Source of the DNA: Sporosarcina sp. NCCP-2222
GTDB lineage: Bacteria; Bacillota; Bacilli; Bacillales_A; Planococcaceae
NCBI RefSeq assembly: GCF_023168145.1
Contig: NZ_BQYK01000007.1
Span: 90,605 to 152,036, forward strand
DNA length: 61,432 nt
Reading direction: 5' to 3'
The notes under the pieces are model-generated. The model did no database searches. It was not told where the DNA came from and was given only the letters and a program-made list of their open reading frames with translations. Position numbers and translations under genes: made by a program. Shown one piece after another: positions 9,854 to 19,334 of the stretch (positions are counted from its first letter, which is position 1; the number at the start of each line of letters is the position of its first letter).

Positions 9854-11302
9854 TTGAAGAGCAACACAACATCTACGACGACACCTCAATTGAAAAGAAC
9901 ATTGAAAGCACGCCATCTGATGATGATTTCCCTCGGGGGATCGATCGGAACCGGTATATTCCTGGCGAGTGGCGGGGCCATTCATACGGCAGGACCAGGA
10001 GGCGCATTGGTTGCCTATGCCGCAGTCGGAATCATGGTGTACTTCCTCATGACGAGCCTGGCGGAAATGGCCGCATATATACCGGTAGCCGGCTCCTTCA
10101 AAGAATATGCGACACGCTTCGTCGATCCGGCATTCGGGTTTGCGATTGGCTGGAATTATTGGTACAACTGGGCGATCACGATTGCCGCAGAGCTCGCAGC
10201 TGTCGTGTTGATCATGAAATTCTGGTTTCCACATAGCCCTTCGTTCGTATGGAGCGGACTTGCGCTTCTCATCATGTTCGGCTTCAACTATATGTCCGTC
10301 AAAGGATTTGGCGAAGCGGAATTTTGGTTCTCACTAATTAAAGTCGTGACCGTCATTATCTTCATCATTACCGGGTTGCTGATGATTTTTGGCATCATGG
10401 GCGACGAAGCGATCGGCTTCTCCAACTTTACGATTGGCGATGCACCATTCCATGGAGGATTTTTTGCGATACTCGGTATTTTTATGGCAGCCGGCTTTTC
10501 ATTCCAAGGTACAGAATTGCTTGGGGTTGCTGCCGGGGAAAGTGAAAATCCAGAAAAGACGATACCAAAAGCGGTGAACTCCGTATTCTGGCGTATCCTT
10601 TTATTCTACATCTTGGCGATTTTCGTGATTGCGATGATTATTCCGTATACAGATTCTCGATTATTGAGTGAATCGGTTTCGGTCAGTCCCTTCACACTCG
10701 TCTTTGAAAGGGCAGGTTTTGCATTTGCCGCTTCCGTCATGAACGCCATTATTTTGACGGCCGTCTTATCTGCGGGAAATTCAGGGATGTATGCGTCCAC
10801 GCGTATGCTTTGGGATTTAGCACGAAGTGGGCATGCACCGAAGTTCTTAGGGAAATTGGACAAGCGAGGCGTTCCAGTGAATGCATTGATTGCGACTACA
10901 TTAGTCGGATCCCTAGCCTTCCTCTCCACTTTCTTCGGAGATGGCACGGTGTACGTCTGGCTGCTGAACGCATCAGGGATGGCTGGATTTGTGACGTGGC
11001 TTGGAATTGCGATCAGTCACTACCGGTTCAGAAAAGCTTATATTGCGCAAGGCAGGAATCTGTCGGATCTACCGTATCGCGCAAAATGGTTCCCACTCGG
11101 CCCTTTGCTCGCACTGGTCCTTTGTCTCTTTATCATCGCCGGCCAAAACTTCCAAGCGTTTACGGGTGATCAAATCGATTGGAATGGCGCCCTTGTTTCT
11201 TATATTGGGCTCCCCCTCTTCTTGATCGTTTGGCTGATTTATAAAGTAAAGCATAAGACGAAATTGGTTCCGTTGAAGGACTGTGATTTTGAGAGTAAAT
11301 GA
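9854..11302 (+). CDS. Amino acid permease, probably lysine-specific
   Basis: A 482-residue AAT/APC-superfamily permease with 12 membrane helices. It has the helix-1 glycine motif SLGGSIGTGIFLASG, the helix-3 region PVAGSFKEYATRFVDPAFGFAIGWNYW, and AAGESENPEKTIPKA after helix 6, all typical of LysP-like transporters. The lysine riboswitch directly upstream makes lysine the likely substrate; that step is inference from context. The TTG at 9854 was chosen because AAGGAG sits 8 nt before it, whereas the GTG at 9845 overlaps the ribosome site. Confidence 0.88.
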   Translation: MKSNTTSTTTPQLKRTLKARHLMMISLGGSIGTGIFLASGGAIHTAGPGGALVAYAAVGIMVYFLMTSLAEMAAYIPVAGSFKEYATRFVDPAFGFAIGWNYWYNWAITIAAELAAVVLIMKFWFPHSPSFVWSGLALLIMFGFNYMSVKGFGEAEFWFSLIKVVTVIIFIITGLLMIFGIMGDEAIGFSNFTIGDAPFHGGFFAILGIFMAAGFSFQGTELLGVAAGESENPEKTIPKAVNSVFWRILLFYILAIFVIAMIIPYTDSRLLSESVSVSPFTLVFERAGFAFAASVMNAIILTAVLSAGNSGMYASTRMLWDLARSGHAPKFLGKLDKRGVPVNALIATTLVGSLAFLSTFFGDGTVYVWLLNASGMAGFVTWLGIAISHYRFRKAYIAQGRNLSDLPYRAKWFPLGPLLALVLCLFIIAGQNFQAFTGDQIDWNGALVSYIGLPLFLIVWLIYKVKHKTKLVPLKDCDFESK

Positions 11303-11304
11303 GA

Positions 11305-11357
11305 AGAAAAAACAGCAGGATGAGAGAGCGTATGCCTCTCCATTCTGCTGTTTTTTT
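11305..11357 (+). terminator. Terminator after the lysine permease gene
   Basis: A long imperfect hairpin with outer stem AACAGCAG/CTGCTGTT and inner GAGAG/CTCTC is followed by seven T residues, directly after the permease stop codon. Confidence 0.85.
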
Positions 11358-11427
11358 GGAACAAAGTCTTGTCCCAGATTGTCAGAATCTAACGAGTATC
11401 AGTTTTCCATAGTTTCATACGAACTAC

Positions 11428-11482
11428 AAAAAAGGCTGTCACAGAAAGTCATGTCAACTGACTTTCTGGACAGCCTTTTTTA
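11428..11482 (-). terminator. Bidirectional terminator after the MMPL gene
   Basis: A two-part stem, AAAAAGGCTGTC/GACAGCCTTTTT outside and AGAAAGTCA/TGACTTTCT inside, with A and T runs on both sides. It can end the MMPL transcript from the minus strand and read-through from the plus strand. Confidence 0.88.
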
Positions 11483-11499
11483 GGAAGGTTCTTCCTACA

Positions 11500-14400
11500 T
11501 CAAACGGTTTTCTCCGTCACATTCACCTTCGTTTTCTTGCTTGATGTCCGTTCAGCAAAACGCCCTGGAAGAGCCATCAAAGCTGGCAGGAAGACCGGAA
11601 GCAAGATAAAACAAAGTACAATCAATCCTGTAATGACCGCGATCGCAAGCTCTGTCAGCAAGACAATTCCGGCCGGCATGAGTGTCGCGAATGTCCCTCC
11701 CAAGATAATGACCGCTGAAATGATCACACCGCCAATATGCTTGGAGGCCAGGACGATCGCTTCCCTTGGATCAAGATCCGGGTATTCCTTAAATCGCATC
11801 ATCAAGAAAATACTGTAGTCTACTCCAAGCGATACAATAATGATGAAGGAGAAGAACGGAACAAAGGATGATAAACCTGCATACCCGAGCCATCCGATGA
11901 AGATGCTATTGACGACGAACATCGCCGCGTAGTAAGCACCGACAAGAGACGCTGTAATGAAGATTGGTGTCCAGAATGACCGGATGACAACGAACAGAAC
12001 AAGCAATACGCCTGCAATGACAATGATTGTTGTTTTACTCAAGTCCCTGGACAAGATATCATTCATATCATTTGTTGTGGCACTCGATCCCGCTGTTCCA
12101 AATTCAGAACCTGCCAGTACCGATCCTTTCAATCCAGTCGAAATAGTGGAGTTGATCTGGTCGACTGTCTTCAATGCACTTGTTGAATAAGGATCATCAT
12201 TCAAAATGACCGTCATCTTGGTAATGGTGCGATCGTCAGACATGAAGGCATCGAGTGAGCTCTTGAATTCATCATTCGTCAACGCTTCCTCTGGAATAAA
12301 GAAGCTTTCGTTCTGATTCAACTGGGACAAATACCCGTTCGTCTGGCCGATACCATTTGAGATTTCATCCAAACCGTTGTTGACTTCCGATAATTGGCTT
12401 CCGAATGCACTGAATCCGTTCAGCCCCTCCGCAAGCTGCTTCTGACCTGCTTGCATTTGGCCGAGTCCGTCGCTGACGATGCCCATATTCGTTACAATCT
12501 TGCCAATCCCCGAGGATGCTTCTCCTAGTCCGCTCTGCAGTTGTTTCAAGCCGCCTGCCATCTGATCCAGCCCGCTGCTGATATCCGCTAGACTTTGATT
12601 AGCCGTTCCAAACCCATTTGTCACAGCATTGTACTGCTCATTTAAAGCGGCAATACCTTCTGGCGTAATGTCATTTAAAGAGCCCGAGACAGCTGTTAGT
12701 GTCTGGCTCAGTTTTACATAATTTTCGTCCTGCTTAATTTCTTCGTAACTGTTTCCTAGATCAGCCACCATCGAGTGCATAAGAGACAGTGTATCTTTTA
12801 CGCCAAGAAGAGCCTGAGCGGCACCTTGATAATGGGTGCCCATTTCCTTATAGCCTGCCTGCATTTTTTGGTAGTTATCCGCAAGAACCGATACCCCGTC
12901 GCTCATTTTCGCGAGGTTGGTTTCTATGGAAGCGATGCCGTTTGAAATCGTCTGCGAGCTTGCAGACCCATCATTGATGCCCGCCTGGATTTGCTGCAGG
13001 CCGCCGGCTAATGCGGTTACGCCATTTTGAAGCTCGGCTGTACCGCTTACCATATCGCTTACTTTCGAGAAATCCGCCGAGCCTAGTTTTTCTTGTGCTT
13101 CCTTCATCCCATCCGAGATGGCATCCACGCCATTTTGTGTGGATGAGAGTCCATCTGTCACTGTCCCCATCTGACCGGACACATAGAAGTCGTCAATGCG
13201 TTTACCTAAAGGCTGCGTGACGGAAGAGACTTGTTTGACGCCTTTCAGCCCTTTGAGCCTTTCGGTAATGTCATCAATCGCCGCAAGCGACTCATTGTTA
13301 TCCAAGGCTTTATCATGCTCAATGACAACCGTTGCCGGCATGGATTGGCCTTTGCCGAAATGATCCGCAACCAAATTGATGGCTTTGGAAGATGGATATT
13401 TATCGCCCAGTTCTCCTACGGTGTCAAAGTTCAGTTTCTCCTCATGGAAGAGAACCATCGGACCGATAATGAGAAGAATGATCACCGTAATGAGGATCGG
13501 GTGTTTAATGCCAAGGGAAGACGCTTTCCCCCAGAACTTGTTCTCCTTATGACCGCCGACATTCTTGGACGGCCAGAAGAGCTTCTTGCCTAACACCTTC
13601 ATGACAAAAGGAGTTAATGTCAAAATCTCAAGCAACAGAATCGTCACGCCAATGACGACGACGACACCGGATTGGTAGATCGGTGATTCGGAAAACACAA
13701 GCGCCAGGAACGCGATGAACACAGTCAAAATGCTGTATGCAATTGTTTTCCCCGCCGTTTTGTATGTGTTGATAATCGAATCATCGGTGGAGTGGCCTTT
13801 TGCCAGTTCCTCTTTAAACCGGTTGAATAGCAGGATGTTATAGTCCGTGCCAAGTCCGAAGAGAATGAGGACCAGCAGCATCTGGGTCAAACTCGTAATC
13901 GGGAACCCGGCCTTATCGATCAACTGCGCTGCAATCCCCATCGAAACTAGATAGGAAAACGCAACAGCGAGCAAAGAGATCAGCGGGGTGACAACAGATC
14001 TGAATGCCACAATGAGAACGACCAGGATAAAGATGACCGTAAGTGCGGCGCTCTTTTCTACGCCCGCCTGTGTCGCCTTTAAATAGTCATTATTGATGAA
14101 GTCTTCCCCGCTCAAATAATAGTCAACTGGAACTCCATCCAGCTTGTTCTCAAACAGCTCTTGAATCTCATCGATTTCCCGATCTTTTTTATCGAGCTTA
14201 TAGCTGACCATCAGCGTCGTGCCATCTTCCGAAATCAAGTTGTCTTTCGCTTCGGGCATGTTGAAAGGGTCAATCATGTACGTGATTCCGAGTTCCGCGC
14301 TGCTGTCATTCAATGACTGCACCGCTTCCCCAATTTCCTTCATATCACTCTCTGAAATCTTATTCTTATCATGAAAAACGATGAGGTTGTCGGTACCTTT

Positions 14401-14580
14401 CGTTGTATCCATCTTCTTTAAGATTTTATTCGCCAAGACAGAGGGGCTGTTAGCACTCGTTCCTTCTTGCCCTTGTTCTCGTAGAATTGCATTGACGTCC
14501 GGCTGGATGACTGTCAGCACGATCGTGGCAATCAACCAGACAGCCAAAATGGCCCAGCGTCCTTTTATGATAGCTTTCAT
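11500..14580 (-). CDS. MMPL/RND family exporter with long coiled-coil extracellular domain
   Basis: A 1026-residue MMPL-type transporter of the YdfJ/YdgH kind. The first half has helix 1 and a porter loop, then a five-helix block with the proton-relay segment GLGTDYNILLFNRFKEE (about residues 240-256). The second half repeats this with SLGVDYSIFLMMRFKEYPD (about 915-933). Between them, residues ~460-770 form a long extracellular region of repeated helical units (patterns such as GLQQIQAGI and LAEGLNGF), probably a tall coiled coil. It probably exports a lipid or amphipathic drug using the proton gradient. It is co-transcribed with the MarR gene 23 nt upstream and is probably repressed by it. 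Confidence 0.88.
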   Translation of the reverse strand: MKAIIKGRWAILAVWLIATIVLTVIQPDVNAILREQGQEGTSANSPSVLANKILKKMDTTKGTDNLIVFHDKNKISESDMKEIGEAVQSLNDSSAELGITYMIDPFNMPEAKDNLISEDGTTLMVSYKLDKKDREIDEIQELFENKLDGVPVDYYLSGEDFINNDYLKATQAGVEKSAALTVIFILVVLIVAFRSVVTPLISLLAVAFSYLVSMGIAAQLIDKAGFPITSLTQMLLVLILFGLGTDYNILLFNRFKEELAKGHSTDDSIINTYKTAGKTIAYSILTVFIAFLALVFSESPIYQSGVVVVIGVTILLLEILTLTPFVMKVLGKKLFWPSKNVGGHKENKFWGKASSLGIKHPILITVIILLIIGPMVLFHEEKLNFDTVGELGDKYPSSKAINLVADHFGKGQSMPATVVIEHDKALDNNESLAAIDDITERLKGLKGVKQVSSVTQPLGKRIDDFYVSGQMGTVTDGLSSTQNGVDAISDGMKEAQEKLGSADFSKVSDMVSGTAELQNGVTALAGGLQQIQAGINDGSASSQTISNGIASIETNLAKMSDGVSVLADNYQKMQAGYKEMGTHYQGAAQALLGVKDTLSLMHSMVADLGNSYEEIKQDENYVKLSQTLTAVSGSLNDITPEGIAALNEQYNAVTNGFGTANQSLADISSGLDQMAGGLKQLQSGLGEASSGIGKIVTNMGIVSDGLGQMQAGQKQLAEGLNGFSAFGSQLSEVNNGLDEISNGIGQTNGYLSQLNQNESFFIPEEALTNDEFKSSLDAFMSDDRTITKMTVILNDDPYSTSALKTVDQINSTISTGLKGSVLAGSEFGTAGSSATTNDMNDILSRDLSKTTIIVIAGVLLVLFVVIRSFWTPIFITASLVGAYYAAMFVVNSIFIGWLGYAGLSSFVPFFSFIIIVSLGVDYSIFLMMRFKEYPDLDPREAIVLASKHIGGVIISAVIILGGTFATLMPAGIVLLTELAIAVITGLIVLCFILLPVFLPALMALPGRFAERTSSKKTKVNVTEKTV

Positions 14581-14603
14581 TCTATTTCCTCCCGCATAGC
14601 TGC

Positions 14604-15119
14604 CTATTTCTTATTTTTCTTGGTTTCGGAGAAGTACAGGATATCCGGATAGCCGTAATCATCCATGCCCTCCGCCTCTATTTGTTTCTGGACAGCTGAA
14701 ACCAGTAAATTGATTCCCTGCTCTGCTATCTCTTGTTCTTCAGGCGTCAAGAAATCTAAAACCGCCCGTAACGACTGGTTTTTCAATTGTGATATGCTCT
14801 CATCAATCTCTTCAGCGAGTCTCGACGACAAACTGATATCGACCAAACGCTTATCCTTCTGATTCGGCGTTTTCTCCAAAATGCCTTTCGATACTAATCT
14901 CTCCACGATATCCGAAACTGTACTTTGCGTCATCTTCAAATTTTGCGAGAGCAATTTGACACTTACCGTCTTATGGGCAAACACTTCCCCGATCACCCGC
15001 ACCTGTGGAATGGTTACCCCATGCTCCTCCGCTTGTCGCTGAAGGCTTTTCATCGTATAGCGATGCAAATAGTCTATCGACTCTCCTATAATTGTCGCTT
15101 TATCCACTTTCCTTTTCAC
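14604..15119 (-). CDS. MarR family transcriptional regulator
   Basis: A 171-residue winged-helix regulator of the MarR family. The recognition region is KLLSQNLKMTQSTVSDIVERLVSKGIL, followed by the wing KTPNQKDKRLVDISLSSR with the family's conserved D/R pair. The flanking helices form the dimer interface. It is the first gene of a two-gene unit with the MMPL exporter, the usual arrangement for ligand-relieved repression of an efflux pump. A perfect palindrome lies 36 nt upstream of its start. The ligand cannot be read from the sequence. Confidence 0.9.
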   Translation of the reverse strand: MKRKVDKATIIGESIDYLHRYTMKSLQRQAEEHGVTIPQVRVIGEVFAHKTVSVKLLSQNLKMTQSTVSDIVERLVSKGILEKTPNQKDKRLVDISLSSRLAEEIDESISQLKNQSLRAVLDFLTPEEQEIAEQGINLLVSAVQKQIEAEGMDDYGYPDILYFSETKKNKK

Positions 15120-15154
15120 ATCCTCCCAAATTACATCGTAGGCGATACATCTTG

Positions 15155-15170
15155 TACGATATATATCGTA
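15155..15170. promoter_or_regulatory. Likely MarR operator palindrome
   Basis: TACGATATATATCGTA is a perfect 16-bp inverted repeat upstream of the marR-type gene. A half-site-like ACATCGTA and a related GCGATACATCTTGTACGAT lie between it and the gene. Size and position fit an autoregulatory MarR dimer site. The sequence is seen; the binding is inferred. Confidence 0.6.
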
Positions 15171-15270
15171 ATGCGCTGGACTCCGTTTGTCAATAATGGA
15201 TACAGCGGCTGTATACCCCTAATCCAATAAATTACTAGAAACGGCTAGAAGTTATCGCATATTCAAATAT

Positions 15271-15305
15271 AAAAAGAGAGCTGAGATTATATTCCCAGCT
15301 CCCTT
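15271..15305 (-). terminator. Terminator after the alpha/beta hydrolase gene
   Basis: On the minus strand GAGCTG and CAGCTC arms form a short hairpin followed by a T-rich tail, 24 nt after the hydrolase stop codon. Confidence 0.65.
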
Positions 15306-15328
15306 TAGTCTGTACTTGTAACAAATCC

Positions 15329-16318
15329 TTAGTTGATTTTTTTAAGGAAAGTACTTGTGGCCTCAGTGATATCTTTAACATTAGTTTGATAGAACGTATG
15401 AGAGCCATCAATCATTTGGAACTCAACATTTGCACCAAGTCGCTTCAAGTGATCTTTTTGGAGCTCTTCTCCATTTTCCACTTCTTTTTGAGCATATGAG
15501 GATATTAGTTTCAGTACAGGCACTTCTGAAGGGAAAACGGTGCTGATTACCTCATTGATGTTGTCATCTGAACTCCGAATCTGATTATTGATTGTTTTGT
15601 TGAAAAGATGATAAGAAAATAATTGATGATCCCTAATTTCTTTTTCAGTATAGTCATTTTCAACTGTTTGAGTAGAAGTTACCAATCCATTGATGATTCG
15701 ACTTAATCCAGTCTCTTGCATTAACATAAGAGAACCATTTAAGATTTTTATAATTTTGGGGTCATAGACGAAAGAATACATTTTAGATTCTATTTTCACT
15801 GTTGGAGATGTGTCCAGCATAATAATTGCAGAGACTTCTTCAGGATAATTTGATGCATAATATTCGCTATAAACTCCGGACACAGAATGCGGCATTAAGA
15901 CATACGGCGGCTTGATATCCGCCTGTGATAATGCTGTTCTGATTTCTTCCGTATAGTTTTCATTTGTTCGTGGTGTATCTGTCTCGTCACTGAACCCCAC
16001 TCCAAAATATTCAACTGTAACTACTTTATATGCTTTCGAGAGTTCTCTCATTAAAGGACCAAAATCTGCACTTGGCAAAGGCGCACCAGTACCCGGTAAC
16101 AAAACAATGGTTTTCTCTCCCTGTCCCATTGAATAGACATGCATGTTCTGATTGTTTACTTCTACCATTTCTCCGTAAGGCGAGATCGCTTCAAGCTCAT
16201 TTGAAAAGAATATTTTGTTGATCGCAAATCCTATTACATTCAAACAAACGATAATTCCTAAGATCCATGCAAAAACACGCAAGATCTTCTTACCTTTTTT
16301 CTTTTTAATTTTACTCAA
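15329..16318 (-). CDS. Membrane-anchored alpha/beta hydrolase
   Basis: A 329-residue protein with a lysine-rich cytoplasmic start (MSKIKKKKGKK), one membrane helix (about residues 13-33) and an extracellular alpha/beta-hydrolase domain. The oxyanion region is VLLPGTGAPLPSADFGPL. The nucleophile elbow is MPHSVSGVYSEYYA, with the serine in HSVSG. The family aspartate and histidine are likely in the C-terminal third, with the histidine in IDGSHTFYQT near residue 304. Substrate unknown; related enzymes act on esters, lactones or peptides. It appears to be a single-gene unit. Confidence 0.8.
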   Translation of the reverse strand: MSKIKKKKGKKILRVFAWILGIIVCLNVIGFAINKIFFSNELEAISPYGEMVEVNNQNMHVYSMGQGEKTIVLLPGTGAPLPSADFGPLMRELSKAYKVVTVEYFGVGFSDETDTPRTNENYTEEIRTALSQADIKPPYVLMPHSVSGVYSEYYASNYPEEVSAIIMLDTSPTVKIESKMYSFVYDPKIIKILNGSLMLMQETGLSRIINGLVTSTQTVENDYTEKEIRDHQLFSYHLFNKTINNQIRSSDDNINEVISTVFPSEVPVLKLISSYAQKEVENGEELQKDHLKRLGANVEFQMIDGSHTFYQTNVKDITEATSTFLKKIN

Positions 16319-16454
16319 TATGATTACCCCTTTTCTCCCGTAATAACGCTGCCGACATTTTCACATATTACTAGGTAAAATATTACAAGCTCTTGTTATA
16401 CTAATAGTAGAACAGATATCACTAAAGGTCAATCTTTATGGCTGGCCAACGCAA

Positions 16455-16585
16455 AAAGAAGCATGTCCTCCCCATCCAGAGAGGACATGCTTCTTCTGCT
16501 TTCCTATATCATTCCCCTTCTTGTACATCTGCATCCTTGGCGTAGTTACACTGAGATCAATCGACAGGCGTGTAGCCATGACGCG
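16455..16585 (-). pseudogene. Remnant of an LTA-synthase-like gene 3' end with its terminator
   Basis: This stretch aligns by eye with the end of the intact LTA-synthase family gene at 27386-27515. It shares the AAGAAGCATG/CATGCTTCTT hairpin, the following TATATCATTC, and the coding remnant CTTGTACATCTGCATCCTTGG (against CTTGTACATCTTCATCCTTCG), then GATCGACAGGCGTATATCC-like sequence. The homology stops there, so only about 25 C-terminal codons plus the terminator remain. It is a decayed fragment, not a gene. Confidence 0.7.
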
Positions 16586-16595
16586 CATAGAGAAA

Positions 16596-16637
16596 GGCGG
16601 ACTTGCGAGCCTAAGAATTCTGGCCCTCAAGTCCACC
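16596..16637. repeat. Isolated 42-nt imperfect hairpin
   Basis: GGCGGACTTG and CAAGTCCACC pair over 10 bp with one G-U position. A second inner stem (GCC/GGC) surrounds AGAATTCT. There is no T run, so it does not look like a terminator. It sits directly beside the LTA-synthase remnant and may be a dispersed palindromic repeat, but no second copy is present in this window. The rest of 16319-16830 shows no gene. Confidence 0.4.
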
Positions 16638-16780
16638 CACACGATTCACTCATTTTCCACAAGCGGCAACTGGAAAGCCCAAATTAGTTTTAAGTACAAG
16701 TACATGATAAAGAGAGAGGATGATTATGGACAATAAAGACCAGTGAGATTTGTAAAGAGTCCTACATCATTTTAGTACAT

Positions 16781-16811
16781 AAAAAAAAAGACTTGCCAGC
16801 CACTCCAAGTC
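16781..16811 (-). terminator. Terminator after the EamA transporter gene
   Basis: On the minus strand GACTTG/CAAGTC arms around a 10-nt loop are followed by nine T residues, 19 nt after the stop codon of the transporter gene. Confidence 0.8.
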
Positions 16812-16829
16812 CCTCAACTGTATAGATGA

Positions 16830-17705
16830 TTATCCCTTTACTACAGGTGCATTCTTTCCAATAATTACGCACATCACAACAATAATTGCCAAACCAATCG
16901 ATAGCCATGTAATCGATTCCCCTAAAAATAACACAGAAAATGCAATCATTATAAAGGGTTGTAAATATTGAATCTGCCCGACTCTTGCAATCCCTCCTAA
17001 CGACATTCCACCATACCATGCCACATACGCTAAAAATTGACTTACCACACCTAAATAGAACAAGCTGATCCAAGCTTCGATAGGCGCTTGTAACATATGA
17101 ACTGAGATGCTGAAGCTAACAGGAATAATAAAGAACGGGGCGCCAATTAATATAGCCCAAGCTATCACTTGCCAACTGCCAAGCTCTTTTGAAAGTTTTC
17201 CACCTTCTGCATAACTTAACCCCAGTATGACAACAGCTGCAATTAGCGCAATATCACCTTTTTGCAGTTGCCCTACACCTAAATAGACGGCATATGCCAG
17301 TACTGTAACAGCACCCATTATACTCGCGATCCAATAGCGTTTCGAAGGCCGCTCACCTCCACGCCACATCGCAAAACCGGCTGTTGCAAGTGGGAGTAAA
17401 GCAAGCTCTATGGCACCATGAGAGACAGGCAATGTTTTCATTGCAAATGTTGTTAATAAGGGAAAGGCAAGCACCGCCCCTATAGCGACAATAAGTAAGC
17501 TTATGAATTGTCTCTTATTCGGTATGGATTGCTTTTTTATAATAAAAATCGTTCCCACGACAATTGCTGCAATAACTGTCCTGCCTAAGCCAACGATTGT
17601 TTCGCCAAAATAAGGGACAGCAATACTTGTAGCTGGTAATGTAAGACTAAAACATATTATCCCTATCAATCCTAATACCATTCCTCTTCTTGTGTCGTTC
17701 CCCAT
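16830..17705 (-). CDS. EamA (DMT) family transporter
   Basis: A 291-residue member of the drug/metabolite transporter superfamily. It has ten hydrophobic helices arranged as two EamA repeats of five (about residues 8-130 and 145-280), with the conserved helix-end motif FLGESITWLSIGLAIIV in the second repeat. Such carriers export amino acids, purines or other metabolites. It diverges from a MocR-type regulator, a common pairing in which the regulator controls the exporter. A terminator follows. Confidence 0.88.
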   Translation of the reverse strand: MGNDTRRGMVLGLIGIICFSLTLPATSIAVPYFGETIVGLGRTVIAAIVVGTIFIIKKQSIPNKRQFISLLIVAIGAVLAFPLLTTFAMKTLPVSHGAIELALLPLATAGFAMWRGGERPSKRYWIASIMGAVTVLAYAVYLGVGQLQKGDIALIAAVVILGLSYAEGGKLSKELGSWQVIAWAILIGAPFFIIPVSFSISVHMLQAPIEAWISLFYLGVVSQFLAYVAWYGGMSLGGIARVGQIQYLQPFIMIAFSVLFLGESITWLSIGLAIIVVMCVIIGKNAPVVKG

Positions 17706-17853
17706 ATAAATCCCCCTTCACATGCATAAAAATATATCCCATAATCATAGGTAAAAGGATAAGCGAATTAACATGATTGTACTGAATATCTACTTTTTTT
17801 AATATGGGAGAATTACGTATCTGTCATGGTACAGATGACCAAGGAGCGTATAA

Positions 17854-19224
17854 ATGACAACAAAATTTAGAGGGATTTTAGAATGGGTGAAACAACAAAT
17901 TGAAATAGAGCAGGTAAAGGCAGGAGACAAATTACCATCGATTCGTCTGCTCGCTGAACAATTTCAGTGCAGCAAAAATACAGTAGTTAAGGCATTACTT
18001 GAATTGGAAAAACAGCATATTGTATATGCCAAACCTAAAAGCGGCTATTACGTCGTTGATGATTATCAAACACCTAGTCAACATGAGAATGTTATCGATT
18101 TTTTATCGGCTGGCCCAGATCAACGAATCATGCCATATGAGGATTTTCAGCATTGTATGAATCAAGCCATTGACCATTATAAAGAACAATTATTTACTTA
18201 TAGCGAGCATCAGGGACTTCTTTCATTACGCGAGGAGCTTGTACGGTATTTACAACAATTACAAGTGTTCACGAAACCTGAACGACTTGTTATTACTTCT
18301 GGATCACAACAAGCACTTCATGTTCTGTCCCATATTCCCTTTCCAAATGGGAAAAGAAATATATTGATTGAGCAGCCTACTTATTTCGGGATGGTTGACA
18401 TACTCAAGTTAAATCATATACCTACTGTTGAAATTGAATTATCAATGAAGGGCATTGATTTTGAAAGACTTGAGTACTTATTTCGAACGAATGATATTAA
18501 ATTCTTTTACATCATTCCAAGATGTCATAACCCCCTTGGCCATCATTATACAAATAGTGAAAAGAAAAAAATCGTTGCTCTTGCAGAAAAATACGATGTG
18601 TTTATCGTAGAGGATGATTATTTAGCTGAATTAGATCCGAATACGAAAGCAGACCCTTTGTTTGCTTATGAACCGAACGGAAGAGTTATTTATGTAAAGA
18701 GTTTCTCGAAAGTCTTTCTGCCAGGACTTCGGATTGCTACTGTCGTGCTCCCTGAAAAAATGATTTCCTCATTCGTTCGTTATAAATTCAGCACCGATTT
18801 TAATACATCCCCACTTTCACAAGGTGCATTAGAAATCTATTTAAAAAGCGGCATGTTTCACTATCACTTAGAAAGCGTAAAAAAAATATATACTAAAAAA
18901 ATGCAGACATTAGTAGAGGCTTGTTCATTGTATTTACCGAACGATGTACAATTTACAAAGCCGGAAAGCGGTTTTTATCTAACCATCTTTTTACCTTCCC
19001 CTATAGATGTCGATAAATTGATTCACTTATTACGTGAAAAACACATATACGTAGACAACGCTTCCAGAATGTACGTAGCCGAAAACAAACAGAAGGCAAT
19101 TCGGCTAAGCATTTCGCAAGTAAATGAAAATAAAATCCATTTCGGTATTCAACAATTAGCTGCTCTCATAATCGATATGTGTGAAAAAAAGAAGTACAAT
19201 CTACTCTCGTTTAAATCCCATTAA
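17854..19224 (+). CDS. MocR-type regulator (GntR HTH fused to aminotransferase domain)
   Basis: A 456-residue fusion. Residues ~5-70 form a GntR winged helix (KLPSIRLLAEQFQCSKNTVVKALLELEKQHIVYAKPKSGYYV). Residues ~95-450 are a fold-type I aminotransferase domain with SGSQQALHVL, the RCHNPLGHHY segment, the EDDYLAEL acid, and SFSKVFLPGLRIA, in which the lysine would hold pyridoxal phosphate. MocR proteins sense PLP or an amino-compound adduct and activate or repress a neighbouring gene. The divergent EamA gene, 148 nt away, is the obvious target. The ligand is unknown. Confidence 0.9.
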   Translation: MTTKFRGILEWVKQQIEIEQVKAGDKLPSIRLLAEQFQCSKNTVVKALLELEKQHIVYAKPKSGYYVVDDYQTPSQHENVIDFLSAGPDQRIMPYEDFQHCMNQAIDHYKEQLFTYSEHQGLLSLREELVRYLQQLQVFTKPERLVITSGSQQALHVLSHIPFPNGKRNILIEQPTYFGMVDILKLNHIPTVEIELSMKGIDFERLEYLFRTNDIKFFYIIPRCHNPLGHHYTNSEKKKIVALAEKYDVFIVEDDYLAELDPNTKADPLFAYEPNGRVIYVKSFSKVFLPGLRIATVVLPEKMISSFVRYKFSTDFNTSPLSQGALEIYLKSGMFHYHLESVKKIYTKKMQTLVEACSLYLPNDVQFTKPESGFYLTIFLPSPIDVDKLIHLLREKHIYVDNASRMYVAENKQKAIRLSISQVNENKIHFGIQQLAALIIDMCEKKKYNLLSFKSH

Positions 19225-19280
19225 AGTCGTTAGGACATGTTTCATTTGATGATCTTAATCAAAGCTCTATTGTTAAATAG

Positions 19281-19325
19281 AAAAGAGTCGATTCCTTTAT
19301 CTCCAAGAGGAATCGACTCTTTTTC
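19281..19325 (+). terminator. Terminator after the MocR gene
   Basis: A perfect stem AAAAGAGTCGATTCCT / AGGAATCGACTCTTTT with a short loop. It lies 57 nt after the stop codon and could also serve transcripts from the minus strand. Confidence 0.85.
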
Positions 19326-19334
19326 AGGTACATA

